DNA of 64,000 nt, from NCBI GenBank assembly GCA_024305405.1, contig JAKNDB010000103.1:3472001-3536000 (forward strand). The letters run 5' to 3'. The first letter of the stretch is position 1, and the number at the start of each line of letters is the position of its first letter. The DNA is from Dirofilaria immitis. Its lineage: Eukaryota > Nematoda > Chromadorea > Rhabditida > Onchocercidae. Below are positions 25,461 through 39,060 of this stretch, piece after piece. Under the pieces are notes generated by a model. That model saw nothing but the letters and a program-made list of their open reading frames with translations. It ran no database searches and had not been told where the DNA came from. Position numbers and translations under genes: made by a program.

Positions 25461-26743
25461 GTTCTGTTTTGCCTCTAATATTTCATTGATTATTGCTTTT
25501 TTAAAGACTAAAAATGGTTAATAGAATTTGAAAAGAAAATTTTTAGTTGCAATTGAACTAAATTTCATATTGGATTCATTTTATCACTTATATTTTCACA
25601 TGTAATCCACAATATTCGATTTTTTACCACGTTTATCTATTTGTTATTATTGTTTCTTATCAATGATTCGCAAATATTAGTAAAATATCTACAAGATTGT
25701 TTTATTCGATTTTTAGGTCTCTTTTTTATTATCACATAAAATAATTGAACATTAAAGAAATCAATACGTATAACATTTTTCCACATCTATTTTTGCGAAA
25801 ATAATCTCAACATTGCTTGATAATTTATAGAACGTTGAAGTCTTTAAGCATTACTTTTCTGTTGATAAGCTGATTTATTACTATTAAGTATGGAACACAA
25901 CTTCTGTTGAAATAATTTTTCTCGTATTCTGACATAAAAAAAAGAATTTTAAAAATAATTTAGAAGAATATCTTACGAACGAATTCGAGTCAATGAATTT
26001 TTATCAGTAAAAAACAACGTGCACAGCAAACAAAAACACAAAGTTCTTTAAGATTAATCAAATTACCTGATGGTAAAATAATTGCAAATCAATGATATAG
26101 ATATAGAAAAACATGGTGCACATTTTTTTCATATGCAATAGAAACCTAAAATAGTTTCTGAAAAGACAAAATTCCATCAAATAGCAAAAACATACTGTTG
26201 ATTTTTTAGTGATAGAATAGAAAAATTCTACAATTCATATAACAAGATGTAAAAGTAAAGTACCATGCACAAAAATTCATATTTTAAATGCATATTCAAG
26301 AATTAATATAAGATCGAATTTTCTTTACTTCAAAGTGACCCTGCCAGAAATGAAGAGTTTGAGAATGTCAGTACTGTATAATGATGCGAACACTAAGATA
26401 ATAAAGAAGGTATTGATATTTAAGATAAGAAAAATCTTGTTTAGGCTAATTTTAAAATGAGCATAAAGATAAAATTTCTTAAGCTTCATCAATCCAGGCG
26501 TATACACGCTCGTATAAAACGATAAAATAAGAGAAATAGAGGAATGTATTTTTGTTCTTTTATAGTATTAATTATTTCACTTGGCTATCTATATGCACAT
26601 ATGAATATATTAATTAAATCTTGTAGCGTTTTACAATAAAGTATCGATAATTAAAAAAAAGAAAATAGAACGCACGGTTGGGATATTAGATGTTTCATTA
26701 CGCGCGATGTCAAGCTTTCCAGAAGCAGAAGTGAAGTGGTCGA
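25461..26743. other. AT-rich non-coding
   Basis: No supported gene. The minus-strand open frame at 26631-26894 is the antisense of the integrase relic that begins at 26744. Confidence 0.45.
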
Positions 26744-27103
26744 GAATCTTCAAATGCAAGAGCAGTACATTTTGAGCTAGCGGAAGATTTAACCGCCGAG
26801 AATTTTTTGCATGTCCTAAGAGAATTCGTCGTTCAACGCGAATATCCAAAGTTAGTCCTAGATGACAATGCCAATCAGTCAAATTATCATTCAAGAAAAT
26901 GCTAAATTCTTAGCAGCGCAAGAGTGTGATAAAAACAAAAAACAATACCGAAAGCATCATGGATTGGAGGTATATAGAAATACGAACAAAGATTATCAGA
27001 CTTTCCAAAAAGTTTCTTAGAAGAACAATAAGTAGAAAACTTTGAAACAAGTAGAATTAATAACTTTAATAGCAGAAATCGAAAATGCTTTCTTAAATTT
27101 TTA
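26744..27103 (+). pseudogene. BEL/Pao retrotransposon integrase core fragment
   Basis: The frame from 26744 reads ARAVHFELAEDLTAENFLH, then VLREFVVQREYPKLVLDDNAN, before a TAA at 26903. This is the region around the second catalytic Asp of a BEL/Pao-type integrase. After a gap with stops, the same family pattern returns: PKASWIGGI near 26960 (the APWMGG..ER region before the catalytic Glu) and then KTLKQVELITLIAEIE up to 27103. Frames shift and stops intervene, so the element is dead. It lies on the strand opposite to the RT/RNase H relic 1 kb to the right, so this is either a second element or an inverted piece. Confidence 0.8.
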
Positions 27104-27239
27104 ACATTTGTTTTCTAACATGTGCAGAATTCGATGATTATAGAGTATTAGCTTGGCCTTTAAACATCGGCATTATCATTTTGCATTTTCTGCAAATATA
27201 ACTATGTCAACTGCATTGTTTTCTTTTTGATTCAGTTAA

Positions 27240-27960
27240 AGGCATCTATTATCCCAACTGTTGTCGATTTTCTTTAACCGTGACAAAAATTGATGGATCC
27301 TTTCTGCCTTAAAGAATAAAATGCTCTTGTTAACTTGTGGGCAAGTTCGAGCGCACCTTATGGAATATCTGCACGACTAACTTCAATAGAAGCCTATTGC
27401 CTGAGATCTTCTTCATTTTCATCATCATTCACTATCAATTTACACTTGAAAGCATTTTCTAAAGAGTTCAACAAAAAATCATCCTGATAAATATTTCGGT
27501 CGAAACTATGATGATTTACGACTTTCCAGCTAATGCGAAATTGCGAAAGATAATCGTCATCTAAAACAGCCAATAATTATGATATATTCCTCGCAGTTTC
27601 TTGTTAGCAAGAAAAGCGATCAAGTAAAGTTTTGATAAAAGTTTAGCTCGTTCAAGCTCCATTTGCTCTTCACTAGCGCCGGATTCATGAAGCCGAATAA
27701 GAGCAATTACGACTTGAGGGACCACCAATATCTGCCACAGATCATCTGATTTCAAGTTCATGACGTATTCTCCGATCTTTTTTAAACCCCAATGTTCACT
27801 TTCATTTTGCTTTTATTTAACTGTACCATCATGATTACCAATTGCGTTGCCTTATCGTATTTTTAGAAGTAAAATTTTCTTTTCAAATTCTTTGTCTTTT
27901 CTTTTGACAGCTTCGCGAGGAATCGTAAGACGTATAAGTTCTTATTAATTTAAGCAGGGA
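27240..27960 (-). pseudogene. Unrecognised decayed coding stretch
   Basis: On the minus strand one frame is nearly open for about 140 codons from 27930 down to 27558, with two stops. It includes LTIPREAVKRKDKEFEKK and a longer open part from MNLKSDDLWQILVVP to GIYHNYWLF. A second frame continues with VLDDDYLSQFRISWKVV and GALELAHKLTRAF down to about 27320. The start follows directly after the RNase H relic and could be the spacer before the integrase of the same BEL/Pao element (the KKL..L...E part). The rest matches nothing I recognise. Confidence 0.4.
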
Positions 27961-28109
27961 TAAAAATATCTATCAACTATCAAGAACATCTATCAACTGC
28001 CTCATCTATCAACGTCGCAAATTTCTCTGATTATATCGCTTCTTCTTCTATTAATCGCATACTCATGCGCACACTAATAATGTTTTTTAAATGACTATAT
28101 CCTCATGCC

Positions 28110-29160
28110 ATGTTTTCCTTTTGTTCCCACAACCATAATGGATCAGTCTGCCATAACCAATTGTCTTTCATGCTTCTGGATTATTGTCTAATTTTACATG
28201 ATGGAATTCAATTCCTTTACATCTTATTTCGTAATTCTGTTTGAGATATATCTGGATCCTAGTGGCCAATGCAGAACACACCTGCTTTGTCACAAGTACA
28301 CCTTTTCCATATCAATTTCTTGTTTAATAAATTTCAGTGCTTTTATTCCATTTGCAACGGCAAGAAACTCCAACCAGGAATACTGGCGGATCGGTTCCTG
28401 CTTCCTCGTTTTGGAAGTAATTTTGTCTTTCCGTATATCATTTGTGGCTTTTATATCATTCTACTGCTTCTACGTACATATACTGCTAGTCCCACAGCTC
28501 TTTCAGATGCATCCACAAACACATATATCTCGGAGCATTCTAGCGGTGTCCATCAAAATACCTTTAGGAGATCCTATTGGTTAAATGCCTTTTCTAGCAC
28601 AAGCAGCCTTTCATTTCTTCAGGTTCTTTGCGTTTTTCATCCCAGGATATATCTTTCTTCCATAAATCTTAAACCAATAGTTTACATGGGAGTATGATTG
28701 GACATAATAATCCCAATGGATCGTGAATAGCAGTATAGAACTGCAATATTTGACGTTTGGTTTAGAGTCCTCCTTCTGAAATCTTCCAGTTCCATACAAA
28801 TTCATTTTTGCTATTATCCCATTCAATGCCTAGCAATTTTAATCCTGTCTTCCTTGTTAGTTTTTGTTCATGGTCCACACTAATTCCATGAATTTCATGG
28901 ATTTCTCTCAAATGCATCTTGACTTTCTTAAGGAGTTCTTTTGCTTCTTTTGCATTTCTGGTACTTTACAATATTATCAACATAGAGATTCTTTGCAATT
29001 TCTATTGATAATTTAGAACTTTTTTCGCTCAGTAGATATCTAATGATAATGGCCAATAGAAAGGGAGATGATACTACGCCGAATAGAATTCATGCGCAGC
29101 GAAAAGTAACTAGGTTTTCTTGAGTTGCCTCTTTTCAGCCATAAGAACCTAGTGACATTT
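28110..29160 (-). pseudogene. BEL/Pao retrotransposon reverse transcriptase and RNase H, decayed
   Basis: Reading right to left, motifs of BEL/Pao Pol appear in the canonical order with frame breaks between them: FGVVSSPFLLAIIIRYLL (29051-29086 and on), then SIEIAKNLYVDNIVKY with the YVDN catalytic box at 28973-28984, then IHDPLGLLCPIILPCKLL at about 28690-28730, FVDASERAVGLAVYVR (RNase H first Asp) at 28469-28520, IKALKFIKQEIDMEKVYL near 28350, and a W..GP-like QTDPLW element near 28150. Many stops and shifts show it is inactive. Its 5' side abuts the right long repeat at about 29208. Confidence 0.82.
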
Positions 29161-29215
29161 CTATCTTCCCATTTTAGATAATAAGAAGAGTGATTAATAT
29201 AACTTCAAAGGATAA

Positions 29216-32200
29216 CTCCCATTTGCTCAACATTCTTTATGCATGGATTTTTACCAACGAAATATAGATAAGTAAATTAAACTGAATGAATCCATTAGAC
29301 AAGAAACTAACTATTCGCAGAAAATGATTAGTGATATCATATTGAAAATTATACTTCTGATATATACACTTACTGTTAGTCAAGATGCAAATTTCGACTA
29401 ATTTCTATTTTTCAAATCTCGAAAATGATTCCAATCATTTTGCACGAATATATGAGGTAAAGAGATCAGCATCTAATCATGAATCTTGTGAATAACAATC
29501 CTATATTTAATATATATTAATATTTAATATGATCTACAATATCTTGCAAAAATTCTTACGCATAGAATGTCATATTGATAACTGTCCAGCATTCGATTAT
29601 TTTATTTATTTATTGTTGAGAATACTTAAAGTAAATTAGAAATATTACAACTTTTTTCCAAATGGCATTCTATTCCTATTATAATTTTTATTCATACTTT
29701 CTTTAACGATGAATCCTTTTTATATATCAAAGTAAGAAATCGATCGATATAATAATAGAATCTATGCAAATTATAATGATAGTTCTACATTATTTTTGAG
29801 ATGAAATGTTTTCAAATAAATGATAGGATTTTATTATGATTAATCAGAATTTTGTTAAATTGATTGAAAATTTGAATTTATTAATTTTTACAAAAGTTTT
29901 GCTTGAGATTCAAGATGTAATGTTGTTGCTGTCAAAATAACGACTTTCTAAAAAAAAAAAAAAAACCGGATGATTGCTAACCATGCGCATTTCACTAATT
30001 ACTATCAATGAAAACTGCCAAATAATTAAACCATTTATTCATTGTGATGAAACAAACAAATCAGACAAGACAGATAGTATCTAATGAACTTATAACATTG
30101 TCTTCATTTCATTTCTATTTGTTTCATTTTTGGCGATGCCAATAGTAGACAGTTTATTAATAAACTTTCTCTTCAAACAAAAGAGCATTGTTTTAGATCG
30201 ATGTGATCTATTATAATTGAATTTTTGAATAATCTTTTATAATTTTAGCATAGAATCTTCAATATATCAAACGACGTTTATGGAGGACAATTTACACTAT
30301 TTCATAAAAGAGTCCTAAAAATGAATTAGTAAAAGAAATTGGCTACAACTTGAAATTTAGAAATATTAAACTTTGAAAAGATGTGACATGTTCTGTAACA
30401 AAAGCCCAAAATTTCGACTGCTGCGGCTTGAAGTAAAATTTTGGAATATGCTACATCAGTAGTGCAACAGATGGTTCGATAAATAGTGGTAAGTGATGGG
30501 AATCCTAGAAATAGATGGGAATTGTATTTCAGATATAAATTTGATGCATATTTTCATAGTTGATTATATCTACGATCACACGTTGAATATTCTAAAAGCA
30601 AACTGTAATTAACTAATTGAATTTGAAAATTTCCAAGAATTAAAATTGGTAACAAAAATTGAAAACTTTTTGAATAAAACTCACTAATAAAAAAAAATGC
30701 TATTTTGTTTGAAAGGAATTTTTTGAAATCGATATCAATTTTGAAAACATTAGAACTGGTGCTGTCGATAATAACTAATACAAAAATCAAGCCTTTTGAG
30801 ATAGGCAAAAACTTGAAATTATAACCTTAGGAAAGATTAGAATTATTGCCTTTTGCATTTTCAATTAAATTATGACCTTCGAGTTGTTTTGATCGAAGGA
30901 AAAGATTATAAAATTCATAAAAATTATCGAAGTGTTGAAAATTTCAAAAAAAAAAAAATGTTAGATTTAGAGAAAATTTTCCTCTCCTAAAACATTGAAC
31001 ACAAAATAGGCTAATTTCTTTTATTCTAATAAAAATATTAATCATTTCCTACTAAGTTCATTATATTTTGCTTATAAATTTTAATAAATTTAACGGCAAG
31101 TTTTTTTTCAGAAATTTTTTTGAATAAAAAATAAAAGTTAAAAAAACAACAATAAAATCGAGATGTACTAATTTATTTTTTTATTTGAAAAAAATTTCTT
31201 TTTCCAATTAAAAAAAAAAACAAAAGAGAAAAATCGATGAAATTAAAATGTATCATTTCGTTTTGAAAAAAGAGGAAAAATAAAATTGAAATTGAATAAT
31301 ATATAAATTGAAAATGTCAATTCGTTGATTATAAGTTTTGAATGAAAATAAAAAATAATAATTTTTGCATTTGCTGGAATTGAAGAAATCTTTATAGCCA
31401 ATACTTTGTACCATGGCAACAGAACGGATGTTAAGGCTCAAAGGATTTGGCTTAGATATCAACATAGTACCCGGTTTATGATGTGCCATTAATGCTTCGA
31501 TTAATATTTTCTCTTTTATCAAATAAATATTTTAATAATTATAAATTTTTATGAATACAGTTAATATTTTTGATATTATTAATATTTACCAAAATATTTT
31601 ATAAAATATAATCTCACAAGATTCATTCTCATCCGTCTAAACTTTTTACATTTAATTGCTAATTAAGCATTTCATTTAAATTGATTCTATAAGTTTTCTT
31701 ATTGATTATTTATAATATCAATGAAGTATCGTATTTTTAAGTAATTCTTTTTCCAATCATTTCCTCTTCAATTTGTAGACAATAAATATCATTTAGTGTA
31801 ATTGATAGATGATAATAATAAAATGATAGATAATAAATATCATTCAATGCAGATAATTGTAATTGTCAAATTAAACTTCAACATTTCTCATATTATGAAT
31901 TTAATTATTATCCTAACAATTGATATTGAAAAACACTGAAAATTTTTTAGGTAATATCTCGAGAAGTAAAACAATTTAATGATGTAAATAATTCTATACA
32001 TGAGAAAAAACATCATATCATATGTATTTTAATCCTTGTTTTTTCTTTCTCTCTCTCTCTCTCTCACTCAAACCATTAAACATCCGACATTTTATAAATT
32101 TCAAAATTTACGAATATTTCCTTGGCAAGCAATTATCATCAGATTAGCCTATATTTTAACTCATTTTTTTTTCATTGATTACATCAAATCTGTATATTTT

Positions 32201-32850
32201 AAATGGCAATAAATGTATTTTGTTTTTTTTTTTTTTTGACATATAATTGTTTCTAAATTTGTTTTATTTTTTTAGAAGAAAAAAATGTCAAATTGAATTA
32301 ATCGAAATGAAATTTTAGTTTTAAATACGAATGCCAAAAATAATTTTTAGATTAGAAATTGTGTAAACCGTTGAAATTTGAATACAACATGAATTAATAT
32401 AATCAAATTTGTAAGAAAATGAAATTAACAAAAAAAAAAGTACAATTATTTTCATTAATTTTAGTTAAATTGACTGATATATGTGTGGTTTTCGTTTTCT
32501 TATAAGTTGGGAAAAAAAAATGTAAAAAGGTTTTTCGGAATTTCAAATTCATTTTTATTAAGAGATATTAATATTAAATGGTTGCTAATTAAACATTTCC
32601 GAATAGGTTGAAAATTTTAACTAAAACTTCTTTTCATACAACATCGTTCGTCATTAATTTTTGAAAGTTTATAAATATAATGGAACGGTTCAGAAGAAAG
32701 GAGTTGTAACCTTGAATGTGGTGATTTTTCTATTTGTAGGCATTTAAAAAAAATGACCACTTTTTTTTAAAAAAAAGTTCTTATTATTCAGGTGGATTTT
32801 TCCGTACTTCCGGTTATAGCCTAAGTAAAACATTGCGAGAAATCACTAAT
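29216..32850. repeat. Right copy of long collinear direct repeat, with insertions
   Basis: Direct-orientation partner of 21411-23345. Extra DNA separates the shared blocks at about 29376-30260, 30640-31280 and 31490-32190. The first shared block begins just after the retrotransposon relic, with TCCCATTTGCTCAACATTC. Short AT-rich tracts and a (CT)n run at about 32047-32066 lie within. In block C both copies keep a short minus-strand frame around TMLISKPNPLSL, but the left copy is shifted within it. Confidence 0.78.
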
Positions 32851-33118
32851 CTTATTTTTTTTTTTGCTCCTATGAGATTTCAAAATTTAAAATATAATAC
32901 TCTTATAGTAGATCATATGTTGCAAAAATTTTCGGTGTTTATATTTGATTTGACGAATTGAAATAATTAAATTTTGAAATACATCATTTATTTATACCAG
33001 CTAATGAATAGTTAATAATAAAATAATTTAGGCCTAATAAGTTTGATATCGATTTGATTCAAATAAATTTAATAATTAAATGTTGGTTTTACCGTTATAT
33101 TTGGCTGATACTACAAAT

Positions 33119-33290
33119 ATCCTATTGATGAATTCATTATTGATATTCTTTAATTATAAATTTGTATCCTATTGATAATATCCTATTGATGAATTCATTA
33201 TTGATATTCTTTAATTGTAAATTTGTATCCTATTGATAATATCCTATTGACGAATTTATTATTGATATTCTCTAAATGTAAATTTGATAA
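33119..33290. repeat. 61 bp tandem repeat, about 2.8 copies
   Basis: CCTATTGATGAATTCATT recurs at 33121, 33182 and (as CCTATTGACGAATTTATT) 33243, a constant 61 bp period. The last copy is slightly diverged. Confidence 0.9.
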
Positions 33291-35289
33291 TTTTAAAAAT
33301 TTCTTTTTATGTTCATATAACTTTTCAATTTATTTGATTCTCTTCGGATAATATCTCTTCGAAATTTTACATTTTCGATATTATTTTTTTGATTAAAAAT
33401 TTTCAAATTTAATTCGTATAATTTTTAAGGAAATGCACCAAATTTGAGATATTATCTTTTCATAAATTTTTTAGCTTTTTATTTGAATAATTTTTAATTT
33501 AATGAAAAATTTTTCATGCAATTTATTCGAAATAGCATAAGATACGAAAAGGAAACATTTGGAATATTTAGAAATTATTTGATTTATATTTTTGAAATAT
33601 TTAAAACTTATTTTTTTCTTACACTCTAAAATTCATTTTCCTTTTTCTCTCTCTCTCTCTCTCTTTCCCTCTCTCTCTTTCGTTTCTTCTATTGTTGTAT
33701 AGGACGAAATTAATTGAAGTATGAGAAAGGATTGAAATAAAAATTTAAATAAGTCAAGGCAAAAGAAAAAAAACGATCTTTTGATTTATAAAAAAAAAAA
33801 AAACACGGTCTATCTATCAGCAGGAGTCCAATTTTTCATTTCAAAAAAAGAAAAAAAAATCAACCAATTAATTTCCAATCTCGAAACATCATTCATTTCA
33901 ACTATTTTTTTTAACCGCTCATCGTTATTTCACATTTATTTCACAGATGAGCATGAAGAAAAAAAAAATTTTTGAACTTAATTTGTAAGAAAAATTTGAA
34001 CTTAATTTTGTTTCAAATGAAACAAAACGTCTTCCTTCTTTTTCCATCAATCATTCCTTCATTATTTCATAACAACTTGTTAAAATTACAGTATTTTCAT
34101 TTAAAAACAAAACAACCTGTTAAAATTACGGTATTTTTATCTTAAAAAAAAACAAAAAAAAATGCCGTGAACAAATATATTTTAGAGAGTAGGAGGAATT
34201 ATTGAAGGGTAAAATTAATTGATGATAAAATTAATATATTGTCTTGTTATTTTAATCAAGCAATAATTGAACTAAAATTTGAAATCGGGGTGTCATCATT
34301 TCCTTTCTTCCACTTTTTCTTCTCTCTCTTCTCTCTCTCTCTCTCTTTCTTTCATCCATTTCCTCTCTCGATCTTTCTCTGAATTTCATTGATGTGAAAA
34401 TTTTAAAATACACAAACGACAATAATCAAATCTTAACGATTCTCGAAGTAATTTTCAAGATTGCTACTTTTCTTTTTTTTTTTTTTTTTTACATTTGCTA
34501 AAAAGATGGAATGAAAGCAAAAAATCAAAAATTTAAAAAAATTGCGCTTATTTCTTTTCGAAATATATTTTTGCATATATTTTCATTTTTCGATATATTT
34601 TATTTTATTTTCATAGTTTACTTATTTATTTTTATTGCATAATTTTTTTATTTATACAATAAATTTTTTTTTTTTTTTCAAATAATTTTAAATCTTTTAA
34701 TTTTTTAAATGATTTCTTCTTCCTCTTCTTCCTTTTCTTTTCTTTTCTTTTCTTTTTTTCCTCACTCTCTTCTAATCTCTTTATAATTGAGCGAAATAAT
34801 TTACATAATTATTTTTGTAATGCAAAAGATACATTAATTTGCAACTTAAAAATAAATCTAATAATTAGCGATAGTTTCTTCTTTTTTTTTTCATAATCAA
34901 ATAAATAATTAATTTTCGAAAAAAATAAAATTACTATTTTTATACATCATAGATCAATTTAATTATATATATATATATATATGTATTTCTTTTCCTATTC
35001 ATTATTCATTATCAAATTCTGTAGGTCAAATTTATATTATATGCGAATATTTGTGTCGTAATTTGTAGCGATATATTGCGATAGTTAAAACAAAAAAAAA
35101 CCCATCGTAAATGTTATATAAATTAATAAAATTTGAAAAATTTTTTTTTTGAATTATTCAAAAATTTATAAAAATTTCAATCGCTTATTTATTCGTATAT
35201 TTTAAATTAAATTAACTTCCATTTAATATTTTAATTTTCAAATTTATTAACAATTTTTTTTTTTGTTTAGCTAATATAATTATTTTATA

Positions 35290-35470
35290 TTTTAAAGTTA
35301 TAAATGCTTACTTATGCATAGTTATTTGTTTATCAAAAAAATAATAATTAATTAATTCATTCATTTGTTTATCACGATTATTTTAAAGTTACAACTACTT
35401 ATTTATGCTTAGTTATTTATTTATCAAAAAAATAATAATTAATTAATTAATTCATTTGCTTATCACGATT
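35290..35470. repeat. ~92 bp tandem duplication
   Basis: Two copies of a block running from AAGTTA(T/C)AA..CTTA through ATCAAAAAAATAATAATTAA to TTATCACGATT. AT-rich, non-coding. Confidence 0.8.
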
Positions 35471-37242
35471 TATTAAAAATTTGAAAAAAAAAAGGAAAAC
35501 TTATCATTTAAATTGATAACTGAAAATTTAATTTGTTTTATAGGTGAAGTAAAAATTTTGAGAAAGCTATCTATCTCTTAAAATTATTGGACCAATTTTA
35601 AATCGATGGTTCATTTCCTCATTAGTTTTCCCTCATATTTATTAAATAAAATATTTTAAATTTTTAAAATAATTTTACAACACTTGCTGCTACTAAAATA
35701 AGTTCCATTTTAATTCATACTCTTAAATATAAACTATCAAAAATTATCTCTTAAAATATTTTTTATTTTACAAGTATTGATATTTGATAATTTGATTTTT
35801 CAAAAAAAAAAAAAAAAGATTATTGTTTGACTAAAATGCTTATTGCATGTATGTGAATTTATTCGGTATAAAATCTTTCTTTTCTTTTTTTTTTTTTCAA
35901 TTAAATATTATCAACGATTATATCAATGTCGTTCGGTATTTAAGTATTCATATTCGAATATAAATATTCAATTATTTGAAATGAATGCTTTTGTCAATTT
36001 ATGCAACTAATTTTTCATATAATTAATCAATCAATCGATATTATCGCTTTGAACTTTTAAATTATGTATAAAATTTGATATTATTTTCTAAATTTATATA
36101 AATTCGTCGAAATGGCAAAGGACGATGAAATCGCAAATCTCTTTTCATTCATTATTATCTTTTCGAATATATTTTATCATTTAATTATCAACATTATTAT
36201 TAGATATTTTATGACAATTTTGACTGATTGAAAATTTGCAATTTTCATTGAATTACAGACGGACAAGTTCATTTATATGAATGTAACATAATCATCATTA
36301 TCATCATTATTATCATTTAACAAACCATCATCGAATGAGACCTAAATGATGCAATTGTGTTCGGATATATGAATGGATGATATTTGATGGATCGATCAAT
36401 TTTACTTAATAATTTTATAAAACTAGATAATATAGAAATGTTTTTATTATCATTTTTGTCATGTTTTTTTTTGTTATTGATAAAACTTATTTTATAATTA
36501 TTTTTTTCTTTTCATTGATTGAACTTATCTTAGAATTATTATTATTATTTTTTTTTTGCTATAATTTTATATTTTGCCTATAATAATAACTTTTTCTTTT
36601 TTTTTTCAAATGAAAGAATAATTTTGAAATAAATTCAAACTTTTAAATTTATTTCGAGAAAAAAAATGAGAATAAAATATAAGCTTAAATGATTATTTTT
36701 AAATTTAAAAAATTTCGTATGATTGAAAGAAAAAATGCTATTATTAGACATTTTATGACAATTTTGACTGATTGAAAATTTCATTCAGAAAAAAAATTTT
36801 CTACTAATTTTTCTTTTTTTTTTTTTATAAAAAGTAATACATTTCAATATTTTACGATAAAACAAAAAAAATGCAATTTATTAAATTCAAAAAATATAAA
36901 ATAAATAAATTATTTTATATTCACCTAATATATCATTTGTCGTTTAATTCACTTTTTTTTTTCCTTAAAAATTCTTTTATTATATTTTTATTAGAAATAT
37001 TAAAAAATTATTGAACTAATTTGAATTGCCTAAATCGCTTTTTTTTTTTTTTTAATTTATTAGTTAATCATTCTTTTCTTTTTTTTTTTTAAATTACATA
37101 TGAAAAAAAAAGGTTTCTATGGAAATATAAGTAAGTAGGAATTATTTGATTCATATTATGCTATTGCCAAGAAAAATATTTCGAATTGTAATTTTTTTTT
37201 TTGAAGATAAGCATTCTGAAATGAATTTACTAGAATTAAATG

Positions 37243-37372
37243 AATTAGATAAATTTCTAGCAAGATATCATGATAAATGATTGGAAGGATAAATTTCTAG
37301 CAAGATATCATGATAAAAATGATTGGAAAGATAAATTTCTAGCAAGATATCATGATAAATGATTGGAAAAAA
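37243..37372. repeat. ~43 bp tandem repeat, three copies
   Basis: The block GATAAATTTCTAGCAAGATA, followed by TCATGATAAATGATTGGAA, is repeated three times with only small length differences. Confidence 0.9.
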
Positions 37373-38496
37373 ATGCATTGCAATATTTAATTTGCTTAAA
37401 CTAACTTTAACATTTAAATCATATTTGTATAACTATGATATGATAGAAATTTCGGAAAATTTTTCTCTGATAAGAATGAAATTGATAACTTTTAATCATT
37501 TATACTAAATATCACATACAATATATCGAAAATTATGTATTCAAATAATAAAATCTAATAACTAACTAAATCTAATAATTGCAAATCTAATAATTAATTA
37601 CTAATTAATCAGTAAATATTATTTTTAATTATTTTTATACTTTATAATATAAAATTATCGAGAATATTTATTCAACTAATGAATTAACAATGATAATTTA
37701 AGGAATATTATTTTTAATTGCTACATGTTTTATAATATAAAATTAATACCATAATATATATTCTCAAATAATAAATTACCTAATCAATCTAATAAATATT
37801 ATTTTTAAGCATATCAAATATATTTTCAAAATACAAAACTTGAAGCATTGTTTTTTCTATGTTAATGATAATCAGCTTATCATTTAATTATATCGTTATA
37901 ATTAAGAATTTTTTAAATTATTTCGAAAAAAATAATTTCTGAATAATTTTATAAATTTAGACTTAAAAAAAAAAAGATATGGGATGATAATAAAATTTAT
38001 ATTTTAATTTAGTATATATCGTATCTCAATTTCATTTATATATTTCTGTATGTATCAGTAAAATAAAGCTAAAAGTTGCTTGATAAGTTGATCACTAAAA
38101 GTGGTAAGGATTATTTGTAAAGATCAATTCTTTGTTTGATATTTATCTTTTATCTTAATCGAGTGTATACTTAATCGTATATGTATTTATAAGATTAATT
38201 TACTACATTTGTTTGTATCATATTGATTTTATTCGGGCAACAAGAAATAATACCAACAAATATTTTACAGTATGTATTTATACAATCATCTTATTGGATA
38301 GATAAACAAACATAAATACATTTTGAATGAAGCAAATTGACAGACCGATTATCTTACTGGTTAATCTTGTCTTAATCAAATATCAAAAATATAAGAGGGA
38401 GTGGTTTGTTTGATAGATGAAATATGATCGAAAAGTTGAATTTCATTTGATCTATTTTTCCTTTATTTCTTTTTCCATTCTTCGTCGTAAATTTAT

Positions 38497-38890
38497 TATC
38501 GTAAAAATGACCATTGATTTATTATTATATCAAATAATAAACAACAAACAACAACAACAACAATGGCCTTTTGTTTTGATGGAATAGGAAAATAAGAACG
38601 ATATAATTTTAGTATGTTTATTATCGCAAAAATTGACCATTGATCATGTTGATTATTGAACAATAATCAACATTATCAAATGATCATATCATAATGATAA
38701 ATATGATGATTGATAATGTGATAATAAACAATAACAACAACTATTTTTTGTTTCTCGATAGATAGGAAAATAGGAATGATATATTTTTAATAGGTTTATT
38801 ATCACAATATAAGAATGATGTATTTTCAGTAAGTTTATTATCATAAAATGATCATTGTTTATATCCAATGGTTGAACAATAATCAACAAC
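38497..38890. repeat. Diverged ~130 bp tandem repeats with CAACAA runs
   Basis: TTATTATCGTAAAAATGACCATTGAT and variants recur three times, each followed by ATAATAATCAACA-like runs and a GATAGGAAAATA(A/G)GAA segment. Non-coding. Confidence 0.65.
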
Positions 38891-38996
38891 AATGATAAGA
38901 ACAATAATAAAAATTTGATATGTATATTTCTTTTTATCATAATTAATTAAGTAGACTTGAAATAAGCATTTTAGCTAGTATGGTATCAACAAAATA

Positions 38997-38998
<2 letters not shown>

Positions 38999-39059
<61 letters not shown>
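38999..39059. repeat. (AC)30 microsatellite
   Basis: A perfect dinucleotide run of about 60 bases, some 475 bases upstream of the MANSC gene start. Confidence 0.97.

Positions 39060-39060
<1 letters not shown>

Noticed and set aside
28198..28697. Plus-strand open frames of 128 and 142 codons, the longest in the window
   Set aside because: They are antisense to the BEL/Pao RT and RNase H relic, whose motifs are clear on the minus strand.
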